NCBI GenBank assembly: GCA_037044905.1
Contig: JBAOKB010000094.1
Location: forward strand, 310,001-374,000
DNA from: Hortaea werneckii
Lineage: Eukaryota; Ascomycota; Dothideomycetes; Mycosphaerellales; Teratosphaeriaceae
Direction: 5' to 3'
DNA length: 64,000 nucleotides
Shown: positions 34,583 through 44,784 of the stretch, piece by piece
Layout of the letters: every line of letters starts with the position of its first letter
How positions within the stretch are numbered: position 1 is the first letter of the stretch
Made by a program: the position numbers and the translations under genes
Notes under the pieces: model-generated
Seen by the model: the letters and a program-made list of their open reading frames with translations, nothing else
The model's database searches: none
Told to the model about the DNA's origin: nothing

Positions 34583-35713
34583 TCAAGTGCTCGCAGGCTG
34601 ATTGCTCGGTCCGGCGGCAGCTTCCTCGCCCTCTTCATCACCTCCATCATCGCCGGCACCCGTCTGCGTAGCGGCAGCGTTGGACGCCGTCTGTTGCGCG
34701 ACCCAGGCAGCCTTGTCCAGGATTGGAGGCCCAGTGGGGTCTGGGTCCAAGCTGCTGTCCTTCCTCAACATGTCAGCCCGCTGCTCCATGGCCATGTAGG
34801 AGCGTGTGTGTGCTTTGCCTTGGCCTTGTAGCCAGGCATTGTGAAATGTTGCGCGCTGCGCCGGCGTCCTGTTCCACCATGCTGCAGAAGCGCGGTGTTG
34901 ACGGAGAAAAAGATTCTCGTCATCTTCCCACTTGACTGCCCTGACACCGCTTGGTCTCTGTGGAATGCTTGATTAGTACAATCACGTTGATGGTGGGAGT
35001 GCCAGTGATCTTACCATCCTTCTCTGCTGAGCAGGACGTGCTCCCGCGTCTTCATCACCCTCCCCGCCGGACTCGGACTCGTCTCTGGGTGCTGGGTTGC
35101 CTTGCTCTTTGTCACCTTCCGGGATCTCACTTTCGGTCTGCTTGATCTCGTTGCCGTTGGTAGTGATCAATTTCTTCAGCTCCTTCATCACTTGCCCCAT
35201 GCATTTACCCAAGCCGTCGAGATACGTGTTTGGCGTGAAGGGATGAGAGTCTGAGTCATTGTCCACTGGTTGAGCATCCCCCATCTTCTCGATGCGCTCT
35301 GCGAAGATCTTGCCGACTTCTGTACGCACCATATGCATCGCCGAAGGACTTGATGTGGCGCCGACTTCCCCGGAGAGAGCGACGGCCTGGTGGACTTCAG
35401 CGATGTAGAGCTCCTTGTCGGATGTGCCGCTCATGCAATGCATGCGGAGCTTAGCGTCAATGGCTTTGACACAGAAGAGCATCATCTGGATGTTCTCGAC
35501 AGCTTGGCCAACGCCCTCGAGATTCAAGACGTGAGACAGCTCATCAAGAAGACCCTGTTGAGCTTCGAGGACGAGCAGATCATCTAATCCGTCAGTAGAG
35601 CGTGCTTCCTCGCCACTGCTCATCACTTCCTCGACAACGTTCAGCAGGTTGTCGATACCAGCCATGGTGTTGGGACTAAGAGATCGAGAGTCCTGGTTTG
35701 AAGATATGGACAT
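34583..35713 (-). CDS. SANT/Myb-like family member 4
   Basis: Exons 35713-35015 and 34957-34583; the intron (35014-34958, GTAAGA/CACAG, branch TACTAAT) is phase 0. Product 357 residues; a second Met 16 codons on has stronger Kozak context (ACCATGG). The helical N-terminal domain contains VLNLEGVGQAVENIQ, similar to SLNLEGQASQAVKES in the gene at 36861-37898, and ends LGKCMGQVMKELKKL. After a Glu/Asp-rich linker, the splice joins to a SANT-like domain: AVKWEDDENLFLRQH, WWNRTPAQRATFHNAWL, YMAMEQRADMLRKD. It closes with DPTGPPILDKAAW, nearly the same as in the gene at 26967. The intron links the two domains, which argues strongly that they form one gene. Confidence 0.75.
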
Positions 35714-36860
35714 GAAGGCGCTCAAACGATCGTTGCGAGTGATACCTGTATACCTTTTGCAGAATGTGCAAGTAGAACTTCGACAGAAGTTTGAAAGTTC
35801 AAAGGAGAGTAGCGAAAGGAAAAATTTTCGTCGTGCCCTCGTTGAATACAGTATCAGACATGACGGAATGTGCGGCGTGTGAAAACCACCAAAATAGGAA
35901 GTAGCGGTGATAGCTGGCAAAAGGGTGCATGTGACAGTTGAATGGCATTTCAACCACTTGTAGTCCCTGGCCGATCCAAATTTCTTTCGCGTCAAAATCT
36001 ACGCAAAAGGTGGACCAACACTTTCCAAGGTTTGCAACAGTAGACTGCAACAAGAAGAGAAGTAAAAACGTGCATTGACTGAGGAAGGGCCCTTTGCACC
36101 TCCCAAGGCGTGGCGCGATGGGGGTGACATTGTGTCTTACACTCAGAAGGCATTTGTGCCAGATCTTTCTGCAACTTGCCCTTTGAAGTTCCGGAGAATG
36201 GATTGGTACCTTAGACACGGACTTGAGAGTTCTCAAAGAAAGTAGGACGTTATTTATCGATTGCGAAGCGATATTCGTCCCATCAAAGCAACAGTATGGA
36301 TCAGAGGCTGGGAACGAGTGTCCTCTAGAACCTCCTTTCTGTGTAGACGCCAAATAGCCGGATCATATGCAGCTCCATGAATCACGCAGTATCCATTGAC
36401 GAACACGGTGGAGGAAGTACGAGCTCAGTGGAAAACGAAAGCCCAGATTTTGCTATTCATGCGCATAAAGATGATCGTGGAGACAACTCATCGTCCAACC
36501 TGATAATTCAATCATAGCGTGTCTATCGCGGCGTTTGCGCAATGGAAAAATTGTCCGTGAGGACTTGGCTTAAGAACAACTCTAGAGGATATCAGGTCAA
36601 GTCAATCCCTCGCTTCGTTGCATTTGTATAGAACAAAGCGCTCGACTACCGCTTTCGGTGAGATCTATTCTACCATCTCTTTGTATCGTGACGTGTCCCT
36701 CTGCATTCGTCTCCTCAAAGTAAAGAACAATTCCCAGCAAAGCATGAACTTCCTCGGGCACCTTTCATTATCTGAGATACAGCCCAATATCATTGCCACA
36801 ACCACAATCCTGTCTCAGTATCTTCATTGCCATTGCACTGACTCCCTTTTGCCTTCCAAT
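35714..36860. other. Intergenic region inside the SANT-like cluster
   Basis: About 1.15 kb. Only short ORFs; no domain or repeat recognised. Confidence 0.4.
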
Positions 36861-37898
36861 TTACTCCTCGGCCCTCTCCTCACTCTCCCCAGCCTCACCC
36901 ATAACCTCCTCTTGAACCGCCGACAACCCCTGCACAACCGTCTTGCCCTGCGCCTTCGCCCACTGCCGACACTCCTTCAACTCCGCGCGCTGCCTCATCG
37001 ACTGATCAGTCCTAGTCCCCCGTTGCACCACAAGTCCGCTCGCCAGAGTAATAGGCTTGTCTGCAAACTCTTGGTTACAGGCCGCAGCAAGTTGTGACCA
37101 GGTGATGTTGCCCTTTGCTTCGATGATCTTGCTCTTGCAGAAAGCTATCTCGTCGGGAGTCCAGGGGGTTTGGGCGCCGTGTGCGTGGTTCCCGTGGCCT
37201 TTCTTTTCGGCAGCGGACGACGGCAAACTGGGACTCTGTAGGGTTTGAGGGATTGCAGTACGTTGCGAGTCGTGAGACGCCGCGCCGGAGGCCTGGTCTC
37301 CAGAATTGGATGCCCGGACCTTGGTTTTGGTAGGTGATACTTTGCGACGAACAAGACTCTTGGGTGTGTGTTGGCGCATCGAACTGCCGTCTGCGATCCC
37401 TGCGTCGTTGATCTGATTGACAAAGCCTTCTTCCTCCTGAACTTCGATTGGTACCTGTGGAGGGTCGCGCAGACGAAAGTAAACTTCAGCCATCGCCTTC
37501 TTGATACTGTCGATCAGCTCACTATCAACATATGGGCCTTCGGTATCGTTAAATTGCGTAGTGAGCGCGCCGACAAGTGACTCTCCAAAGCTTCTTGGCC
37601 AGAAGCTTTGAGCTTTGATCTTCAAGGAGAGGCCGATATCGAACTTCTTGACGAGACCGTCGGGCATGACGAACGCGTTTTGGAAGTCTCCGTGCATTCT
37701 GCAGATGCCGAACATGATTTCCACATCGCTGTATGATTCGGCTATTGCATTTAACGACTCTTTGACTGCTTGACTAGCTTGCCCTTCCAAGTTCAAGCTT
37801 TCTTGTAGGTTGTGCTCACACTGACGGCGATGCTCAAACTTGCCTCCTTGATCTGTTTCAGCATCGGGCATCTTGGTGGAAAATGATGAAGGATCCAT
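36861..37898 (-). CDS. SANT/Myb-like family member 5
   Basis: Single exon, 345 residues from the ATG at 37898 (the frame runs further upstream only from a TTG). The N-terminal helical domain holds SLNLEGQASQAVKES and ends IDSIKKAMAEVYFRLRD. The linker is basic and Ser-rich (RRKVSPTKTKVRASNS). The Myb-like domain is the most canonical of the group: TPWTPDEIAFCKSKI, then NITWSQLAAACNQEF and SMRQRAELKECRQW. It ends with a short acidic tail. It probably binds DNA or chromatin, inferred from the domain type only. Confidence 0.73.
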   Translation of the reverse strand: MDPSSFSTKMPDAETDQGGKFEHRRQCEHNLQESLNLEGQASQAVKESLNAIAESYSDVEIMFGICRMHGDFQNAFVMPDGLVKKFDIGLSLKIKAQSFWPRSFGESLVGALTTQFNDTEGPYVDSELIDSIKKAMAEVYFRLRDPPQVPIEVQEEEGFVNQINDAGIADGSSMRQHTPKSLVRRKVSPTKTKVRASNSGDQASGAASHDSQRTAIPQTLQSPSLPSSAAEKKGHGNHAHGAQTPWTPDEIAFCKSKIIEAKGNITWSQLAAACNQEFADKPITLASGLVVQRGTRTDQSMRQRAELKECRQWAKAQGKTVVQGLSAVQEEVMGEAGESEERAEE

Positions 37899-40800
37899 GG
37901 CGACAGCAGTGGATATTGCTCGATCGATAAGCAGAAAATTCAAAGGGGGTGGTTCAACTGGGAAAACAACACAGGAAAGGCGAAGTACTTGTGGCTACTT
38001 CATCGAATGATGAACCAAGATACAAGTTGTAGCTTCAAGGTTGATCGTCAGACAATTTCCGCGTCAAAGCAAAAGGCACGCGTCAAAGCCCCGTTACTCG
38101 ACATCGTCCCGATTTGGGTGCGCTTCGCTCGCCTCGTACATTCACGGAGCTGAAAATACGATAGCATTCAATACTCTGCACGAGTCATGAGAAGGCATCC
38201 CCGAGTGGCCCTCAATTAAAATTAATCCACCATGAAGCCATTCCACAACGTAGTAGTATAGGTACACCTGTATGTCGTTGTCTGCATGTTCGGACAATGG
38301 CAAGAGAAGACAATATAGGTAACTTTGAGAAGCTATGCTTTCGCAACGATAACACACCCCTCCCCCAAGACGTGTAAGTAGATTTTCGCGTGCAGACTCA
38401 AGCTGTGTCGCGTCACACCACACAGCTCTCCCTCCTCACGCAACACGAGGCAAGGTCAGACCTCTGATGCCTTGAATTCTGCTCTCTTTCCGTTCACCCT
38501 GCCCATATGAATATTCAGGAGATCCTGACTAAGCGCTCAAATTGTTCTAACATGCTTCAAAGTACCCAATTCCATCCAATAGCCCCAGCATTGTCAACAA
38601 ACCTGCACACCCGTCACCATGACAGAGATAGCGCAAGATCCACCTTTGCAACACATGTATCGCAACGCTGTCCGAAGCCGACTCCTGCAACAATCTATCC
38701 GCTCATAGCGCTCCTCGTGGGGGCCGCAGAGCACACCTTCAAGTTCTGTCTACTCCCTCGCGACGGAAATTATCCAGCGCGATTTGCAGTCAAGTGCGAT
38801 ATCTGCGGCTCGCAATCTTATAGAAAGCTCCAATCGAGAGTCCAAGATAGAGGATCGAACCAAAACCCCCCTGACCTCCCCCCGGCCCCCGGGCCCTCCC
38901 CTAGTTGATGCACCGCTTTCCACACAGCAAGAAAGCCCAAAAGTTCCGCCTCTTCTGCGCCCTGTCCACGTCTCCAAACCAACCTTCAACATTCCAGTCT
39001 GTCTATCCTCCAAACCTCCTTTTAATGGCAAGCCAGAAATACAAAAGGGGCCGGATTCGCGGGAGGAAAGGAGCGATAGCATAGCAAAGACTGGAAAGTA
39101 GCCAAACGACCGCCCTTCAGCAGCGCTGGCTAAAGCCTCGGCTTCAGAGTCCACAACCTGGGTGTGAAAGAGCAGAGGACTCGAGCGCAGTAATGTATGT
39201 CTCTTGTTCGACAACGGGGATGAAAGGAGCTTAGGAGTATAACGTTCCCAGACCGGAAGGAAAAACCAAATATCAGGTGAGAGTCATGTTTTTACTCGCG
39301 GGAAGGGGTGGGCGGATATCGGAAAGGAAGGAATGCAGAGGCCTGCTTCGACTTCCAGCCTTCTAAGTGACTCCGGAGAAGGGATAGAGCGGCGGATATC
39401 AAAATTTGAGTGGCCGGGATCGTATTGCGCAGCAGAACTGAGGTCCTCAGACAGTGCAAGTGCGTTGCCTCCGGCAGGCGCGGATGAACTCGCCTATGAA
39501 TTGGCCTATCATCCAAAGATAGTGAGAACGCACTGAACATCGACCCAAAGGATCTCACTCGTGGGCTTCTCACAGCACGCCACGAGATGCAGAGGAGCGA
39601 GAGGGAAAGCTCCGTCTCAAGGCCTGCTTGTGGAAGGATGGGCTGTTGAGCTCGCCATCTCCTTGGAGGAATACAAAATATGACGGTTGGGTACTGGAGG
39701 ATAAAACAGTCGAGTATGCTTCCTAAGGAAATCAAGCAGAGTTCATGGCGAGGCCAAAAGAAACATCTCTAGCCATTTAAGACCGAAATGATGAAGGCAA
39801 GAAGATGAATTCTGACGGGCCAGAGGTAAGAAGGCACTCCGCTCAGAAGCCTGTGATGAACCCGTAAACCGGCCGATCAGAGCCATGGTTGATGAGTACG
39901 TGGGGCGGCGGTGAGGATGATTCCAGCACGACAGGCCACGGCGGATTGGCTCTCTGTCATGTGTCTGTTCGGAATCAGGTCGCTGTCGCCAGGCCTTCTT
40001 TGAGTGATCAAAGCGGTCAAGCAGTAAGTGCAAAGGGAGTAGAGAACGAAGGACAGGTCGGCCGCTGAAGCATCGGAGTCACAGCTATGCTCGACATCTC
40101 CGGATCTTGGCGGGAATTTTTGAAGAGAGAATGATGGTGCCAAAGACGGGCCTGATGATGGCTCGCCGTCTTCCCGGTCGTGACTGTTAGCCATGAGCAG
40201 TTCCATGTCAGACTGAGAGTGGACATGAGTGTGATAATGATTGAAGCGATGCCCTCCTACACAGTGGTGCTGGAGATGTTGGAGTGGTTAATCGGAAGGA
40301 TCAAATGCTCTTGCAGTGAAGCGGACGACAGTCATGCAAGGATGGAGTGAGCAAGTGGTGGCAAGGCAGTGAAGAGAGTGCCAGCCGCTGACAGCGCATC
40401 TAGTTATCGAACACGTGCTTGTGCAGTCATTGACAACGAATGGACCATGAGATGCACTGGTATAGGTGTTGATGGCCTCCGTATTCGTAAGCATATCGCT
40501 CTTGGACAGGAGAAGTTGTGATGTGAGGTTGGAAGTGAGACTGTGAGACGGAGGATCACGCGGGGATTTGCGGGAAAGCGAGACCAATCGGGCGATCTCG
40601 ACCCGGTGGGCTGCATCATGACGGACGTAGCCGGCGCTAGAGGCGCGTGTCCAGTGTCGCGTCTTCCACTCACCTGTTTTGGCGCCGAAAGTCACATTAA
40701 GTTCAGCAATTGAGAGACGACATCCTTTGCCGGACAAGGACCTGAGAAAAAGCATCATACTATCATGGCGGGTCTATGCTACGCGCGCACGTGAGCTCTC

Positions 40801-40941
40801 TATGACATCGGAACCGCAACTCGTGAACACGACGAGGTCGAACCCACGCGATTGGCTTCGACAGCACGCGCACCGCATCGCATCCCACGGCGATAACGTC
40901 CAGCCTGAGGCGACGACGACAACGAACAACCACCGACGACC
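37899..40941. other. Gene-poor 3-kb interval
   Basis: Between the last SANT-like gene and CDC45. Apart from the interrupted ORF at 38619-39101, several 70-155 codon ORFs occur on both strands, but they overlap each other and show no domain. Unspliced non-coding RNA genes cannot be excluded. Confidence 0.4.
38619..39101 (+). pseudogene. Possible small gene interrupted by one in-frame stop
   Basis: From an ATG in good context (CACCATGAC) the frame reads MTEIAQDPPLQHMYRN, then SRLLQQSIRS, meets one TAG, and continues coherently as RSSWGPQSTPSSSVYSL, EIIQRDLQSSAISAARNL and NRESKIEDRTK. A Pro-rich part follows, ending at the stop at 39101. Sequence on both sides of the TAG has the same character, with Ser/Arg-rich helix-like stretches. 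No GT-AG intron removing the stop was found. The product is unrecognised. It may be a real gene with a nonsense change or a base error, or a chance open frame. Confidence 0.35.
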
Positions 40942-43683
40942 ATGTATCTTCCGCGTCAGCAGCTCTCTAACCTCTACACACACCTGACGTCGACCCATAA
41001 TGCTACCAACCCACCGCTTCTCATTCTCACGGCGTTAACGGTAGACGCGCTGTGTGCCGTTCGCATATTGACCGCGCTACTCAAACGCGACTTCATTCCG
41101 CACACCGTCGTGCCTGTAAGCGGATATGCCGACCTGCAAGATGCTGGCGAGAGACTCGTGCAGCCTTTGAAACGCGGCTCGGGAGGAGCCGGGGATGGAG
41201 GGAGGGTCGTCTGTATTGGATGCGGTGGCGGAGTAGATCTCAGCGAGCTGCTGCTGGGCTTGGCCGAAGAAGATGAGGCAGAGCAAGACAGTCTTGAGAT
41301 GGCAGCACAGCAACAAGGTCACGGTGTCGAGATCTGGGTCATTGACGCGCGACGGCCGTGGAATCTGGAGAACGTATTCGGGAATGGGTCCGAAGGTGAA
41401 GGGGTTAAGGAGGGCCGCATACTGGAGCATTACCAAGGCGGAAGAGGAGGAGTGATTGTTTGGGATGACGGCGACATTGAGCGGGAGATGGACGAGGTGA
41501 AGGAGGCATGGATGGGACTGAGAGACATGCCCGAGATTACCGAAGACGACATTGTGTTTGGAAACGCGCCAGAAGACGGAGAAGATGCTGTCGCAGGCGA
41601 CGAGGAAAGGGGAGATGATGCAGAGTTCAGTAGCAGTCAAGGCAAACGAAAGCGCTCCCACTCTCCGGATGACCATGACCCTGAGGTCGAAGACAGCGAC
41701 AGAGACGATGAGAGACCATCGCGGCGCCGACGAAGTAATTCTGGCACGCCCATCCCATCTTCTCCCGGTGGCAACCCCATGAGCAATCAGCTTGCCGCCA
41801 CTGCCTCTCCCTCAGCGCCTGTGCCATCCTCTCCTCCTGCACCTAAGGCTCCATCATTGAAGCAGCAGAAGAAGGACCTTCTCCGCTTACGCCGCAAACA
41901 CGAAGCCACCCTTCAGAAATACTACGACGCCGGGTCATGGACCGCTGATCCTGTAAGCATCATGCTCTACTCTTTGGCAGAGGACTTGGGTCGAGACGAC
42001 AACGAGCTTCTCTGGCTCGCCATCGTTGGTGTCGAGAGTGTTGCTCTATCACCTTTTGCCAGCTCAAACACTTCGAAAAGTTCCGATGAGGGAGGCAGAA
42101 GATCAGCCAATAGGCTTGACATCGTCAAGTCGCTCCTCCGTGACGAAGTCCGGCGTCTCAATCCACCAAGCCTACATTCCCAAAGTCAACCCGATTATCC
42201 AGACACCATCCCTACGCAAGCCCGCAGCGCAACCGATACCTCGATCCGCCTTTCGCCCGAACCTCGCTTCCTACTGATCCGCCACTGGTCTCTTTACGAC
42301 AGCATGCTCCACAGCACCTACCTTTCCACACGCCTGCACATCTGGTCCGAGAGCGGACGAAAACGGCTCCACAAGCTCCTCGCAAAGATGGGTATCTCCC
42401 TCAGTGAAGCCCAAAAGGGCTACGTACATCTCGACCTCGAGATCAAACGCTCGTTGAACCAACGACTCGCCCGGTTCGCCGAGCAATACAACCTCGACGG
42501 CCTAGTACCGGGGACGGACTACGAAGGCAAAACGGCCTGGGGCTTCGTGCGAAGCTGGGGCTGGCGAGGAACGCTCAGCGCCGTCGACGTCGCAACCGTC
42601 GTAAGCGCCATCCTCGAAGTAGGACCCAGCGACCACTTCGCTAGTTCAGACCTCACACTAGGGAAATACGACCCAGGCCGACGGGAAACCTTCAGCGCCT
42701 CGCTCCTGCACCGCACGCGTCAAGCCCAACAAGGCACCACGCCCAGCGGTCTGCCCTCCCCACCCCACTCCTCAGACGACAACAACAACCCCCTCAACCC
42801 AAACCCCTCGGAAGAAACCCCGGACTACACCACGACCCGCTTCTTCCTGGCCCTGGACTCCCTCTCCCCCTCCACCGCCTCGCACACCACCGCCGGCCTC
42901 CCTACACTCCTGCACCACCTCCCCGTCGCGCAAACCCTCGCCCGCGCCATCCTGCGCACGGGCAGCCATCTCATCAGCAAGAAGCAGATCCGGCACTTAC
43001 GCTCCTTCCGCATGGGCGTAGTGCGCGAAGGGCCAGATCTCGGCCTCTTCGTGCACCCGGGCGCGCTGGTGAAATTGGGACGGTGGGTGGGCGAGGCGGT
43101 TGGGGTTCTCGAGGCGGAGAAGAACGGTGGGAGGAAGAAAGATGGGAATGGGAAGAGAGCGGAAGAGGAAGAGGCGTTGGTTTTGGCTGCGCTGGACGAT
43201 GCGCGTGGGGTTTATGTCGTTGTGGGGTTGGGCGGGGGCAGTGATGGGGTTGGACGGGTGAGGAGTCGAAAGGAGATTCGAGAGAGGGAGGAGCGGAGAC
43301 GGAGGAGGGGAGAGGCTAAGGCCGAGCGGAAGGCGGAGAGGGGACGGGTCAGGGAGGAGAGGAGGAGGTTGAGGAGGGAGATGAGGGAGGCGAATGGGGA
43401 TTTGGAGAGCGAGGATGAAGAGGAGGAGGAGGAGGAGAGTAGTGGGTCTGAGTCTGATTCTTCGGAGGACGATTCGGATGAGGAGTCGGAGGGTGAAGGA
43501 GGGTCGGGGATGAAGAGGAAAGGGCTGGCTCGGAACCGTTTCGGTCAGGCTTTTCAGGAGGTAGTTGAAGAGACCGGGGCCAGGGTTCGGATTGATTCGT
43601 TTGAGCATTCGGTCGTGGAAGTGCGGAAGGAGGATCTGGCCGGGTTTCTGGAGGGGTTGAGTTTGAAGAGTGTGGTTGGTTGA
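40942..43683 (+). CDS. CDC45: DNA replication initiation factor Cdc45
   Basis: Cdc45 joins Mcm2-7 and GINS to form the CMG replicative helicase. The 913-residue protein begins MYLPRQQLSNLYTHLTSTH and has the DHH-like core start LLILTALTVDALCAVRIL with RDFIPHTVVPVSGY. Later landmarks include KYYDAGSWTADPVSIMLYSLAEDLGR, written here as KYYDAGSW and MLYSLAEDLGR, then EPRFLLIRHWSLYDSM, KGYVHLDLEIKRSLNQR and FRMGVVREGPDLGLF. Usual fungal length is about 650-870. The excess comes from an acidic, disordered region at about 205-310 and a very charged insert at about 774-860 (Arg/Glu, then an Asp/Glu/Ser run). No intron was needed and the frame is intact. The start has context ACCATGT. Confidence 0.95.
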   Translation: MYLPRQQLSNLYTHLTSTHNATNPPLLILTALTVDALCAVRILTALLKRDFIPHTVVPVSGYADLQDAGERLVQPLKRGSGGAGDGGRVVCIGCGGGVDLSELLLGLAEEDEAEQDSLEMAAQQQGHGVEIWVIDARRPWNLENVFGNGSEGEGVKEGRILEHYQGGRGGVIVWDDGDIEREMDEVKEAWMGLRDMPEITEDDIVFGNAPEDGEDAVAGDEERGDDAEFSSSQGKRKRSHSPDDHDPEVEDSDRDDERPSRRRRSNSGTPIPSSPGGNPMSNQLAATASPSAPVPSSPPAPKAPSLKQQKKDLLRLRRKHEATLQKYYDAGSWTADPVSIMLYSLAEDLGRDDNELLWLAIVGVESVALSPFASSNTSKSSDEGGRRSANRLDIVKSLLRDEVRRLNPPSLHSQSQPDYPDTIPTQARSATDTSIRLSPEPRFLLIRHWSLYDSMLHSTYLSTRLHIWSESGRKRLHKLLAKMGISLSEAQKGYVHLDLEIKRSLNQRLARFAEQYNLDGLVPGTDYEGKTAWGFVRSWGWRGTLSAVDVATVVSAILEVGPSDHFASSDLTLGKYDPGRRETFSASLLHRTRQAQQGTTPSGLPSPPHSSDDNNNPLNPNPSEETPDYTTTRFFLALDSLSPSTASHTTAGLPTLLHHLPVAQTLARAILRTGSHLISKKQIRHLRSFRMGVVREGPDLGLFVHPGALVKLGRWVGEAVGVLEAEKNGGRKKDGNGKRAEEEEALVLAALDDARGVYVVVGLGGGSDGVGRVRSRKEIREREERRRRRGEAKAERKAERGRVREERRRLRREMREANGDLESEDEEEEEEESSGSESDSSEDDSDEESEGEGGSGMKRKGLARNRFGQAFQEVVEETGARVRIDSFEHSVVEVRKEDLAGFLEGLSLKSVVG

Positions 43684-44784
43684 GCAGCCAACAATGCGGT
43701 GAGGTGGATCGGACGGGGAGCCGTGGGAGGAAAGGGGTCGGAGTGCGTGAAGTGTTTCAAAAAAGGAGGACTTACGAGGTATGATGGAGAGTTGATATCC
43801 ATGGGAAGGAAGAGCGGGCGGCATTTGCTTTTTTCTTCTTTTTCCTCTTTCTGACATTTCCCTCTTATCGCTCGTGTGCACAGCGTATGGGTTTTGGCAA
43901 GGGCGTTTTGGTGTTTTGCATATGGACAACTGTCCAAAAGGATTCAGGATAATTCGCTAGCCTTTTTCGTATCCAATACGTTTCGCTCTCACTTATCTCT
44001 TCAAAATTCGCAGCAATCTATTGAGCACTGAAGAGCTCGGGTCTTGGTACCTTTCCTCCAGCAACATGTCTTGTGCGGGCTTCTTGAACAGTGAGCATAA
44101 AGGATGGTACGTCTGCACCAGCCTGGTCTGTACAACGACAGCAGCCACATCGAGCGACTCGACCTGGGACGTAAGAACTAGACACCACAGCCACCGACAT
44201 CCTCAGAAATTAATCGACTTAAGATATCAGACGGGAAGTTGCACTAGCTCTGTTCCATCCTCATCCTCCTCACTGTTGTAGGTACGCAATGTACGATTTC
44301 CTCAAAAGGTCTCATTACTTGCCCTCACTTTGTAGATGGCCATAGAACTTGAGAGTATGAAAGGGAAAAAATCTCGACCTTCTCCTAAGATCGGGTCAGG
44401 CGGGAGGTGGGTTCTTCCAGAGCAAGCAATCTCGTAAGGAGGCGCGAGTGAAGAAGGATGTACACTGTTTTGCTGACGCATCACGGCGATATTAGTACTC
44501 GCTGTTGGCATATTTTAGCGGCATCCTTGAGGTTACAGAGTGATTGAGTTGCAAACACGTTCGTTAAGTATCCCCACCTGATGGTAGAGGAGACATCAAT
44601 CAGAACTCGACTCCATCCTAAGCATGTGCCCCTACTCCCGCCTTACCAAGCAGTGGAGACTCTGAAGATCATGCCCCGAAGGAAGGAAAAAGAAGGGGGA
44701 GACAGTAACAAGAAAGGAATGGAACAATCCGTGAACTTTAAATGATCATACATCCAGACTCAGCCTTTATTTTCAAGAGTCTCC
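43684..44784. other. Intergenic region between convergent genes
   Basis: About 1.1 kb between CDC45 and the OPT transporter gene. Short ORFs only, nothing supported. Confidence 0.45.

Noticed and set aside
36618..37097. 159-codon plus-strand ORF over the 3' end of the 36861-37898 gene
   Set aside because: Antisense to the Myb-like domain; composition dominated by Leu/Pro/Ser from the complement of Glu/Arg codons.
42997..43929. 310-codon minus-strand ORF opposite the end of CDC45
   Set aside because: It is the mirror of the charged, GC-rich CDC45 insert; its Pro/Leu/Ser composition is the complement of Arg/Glu codons and it has no domain.
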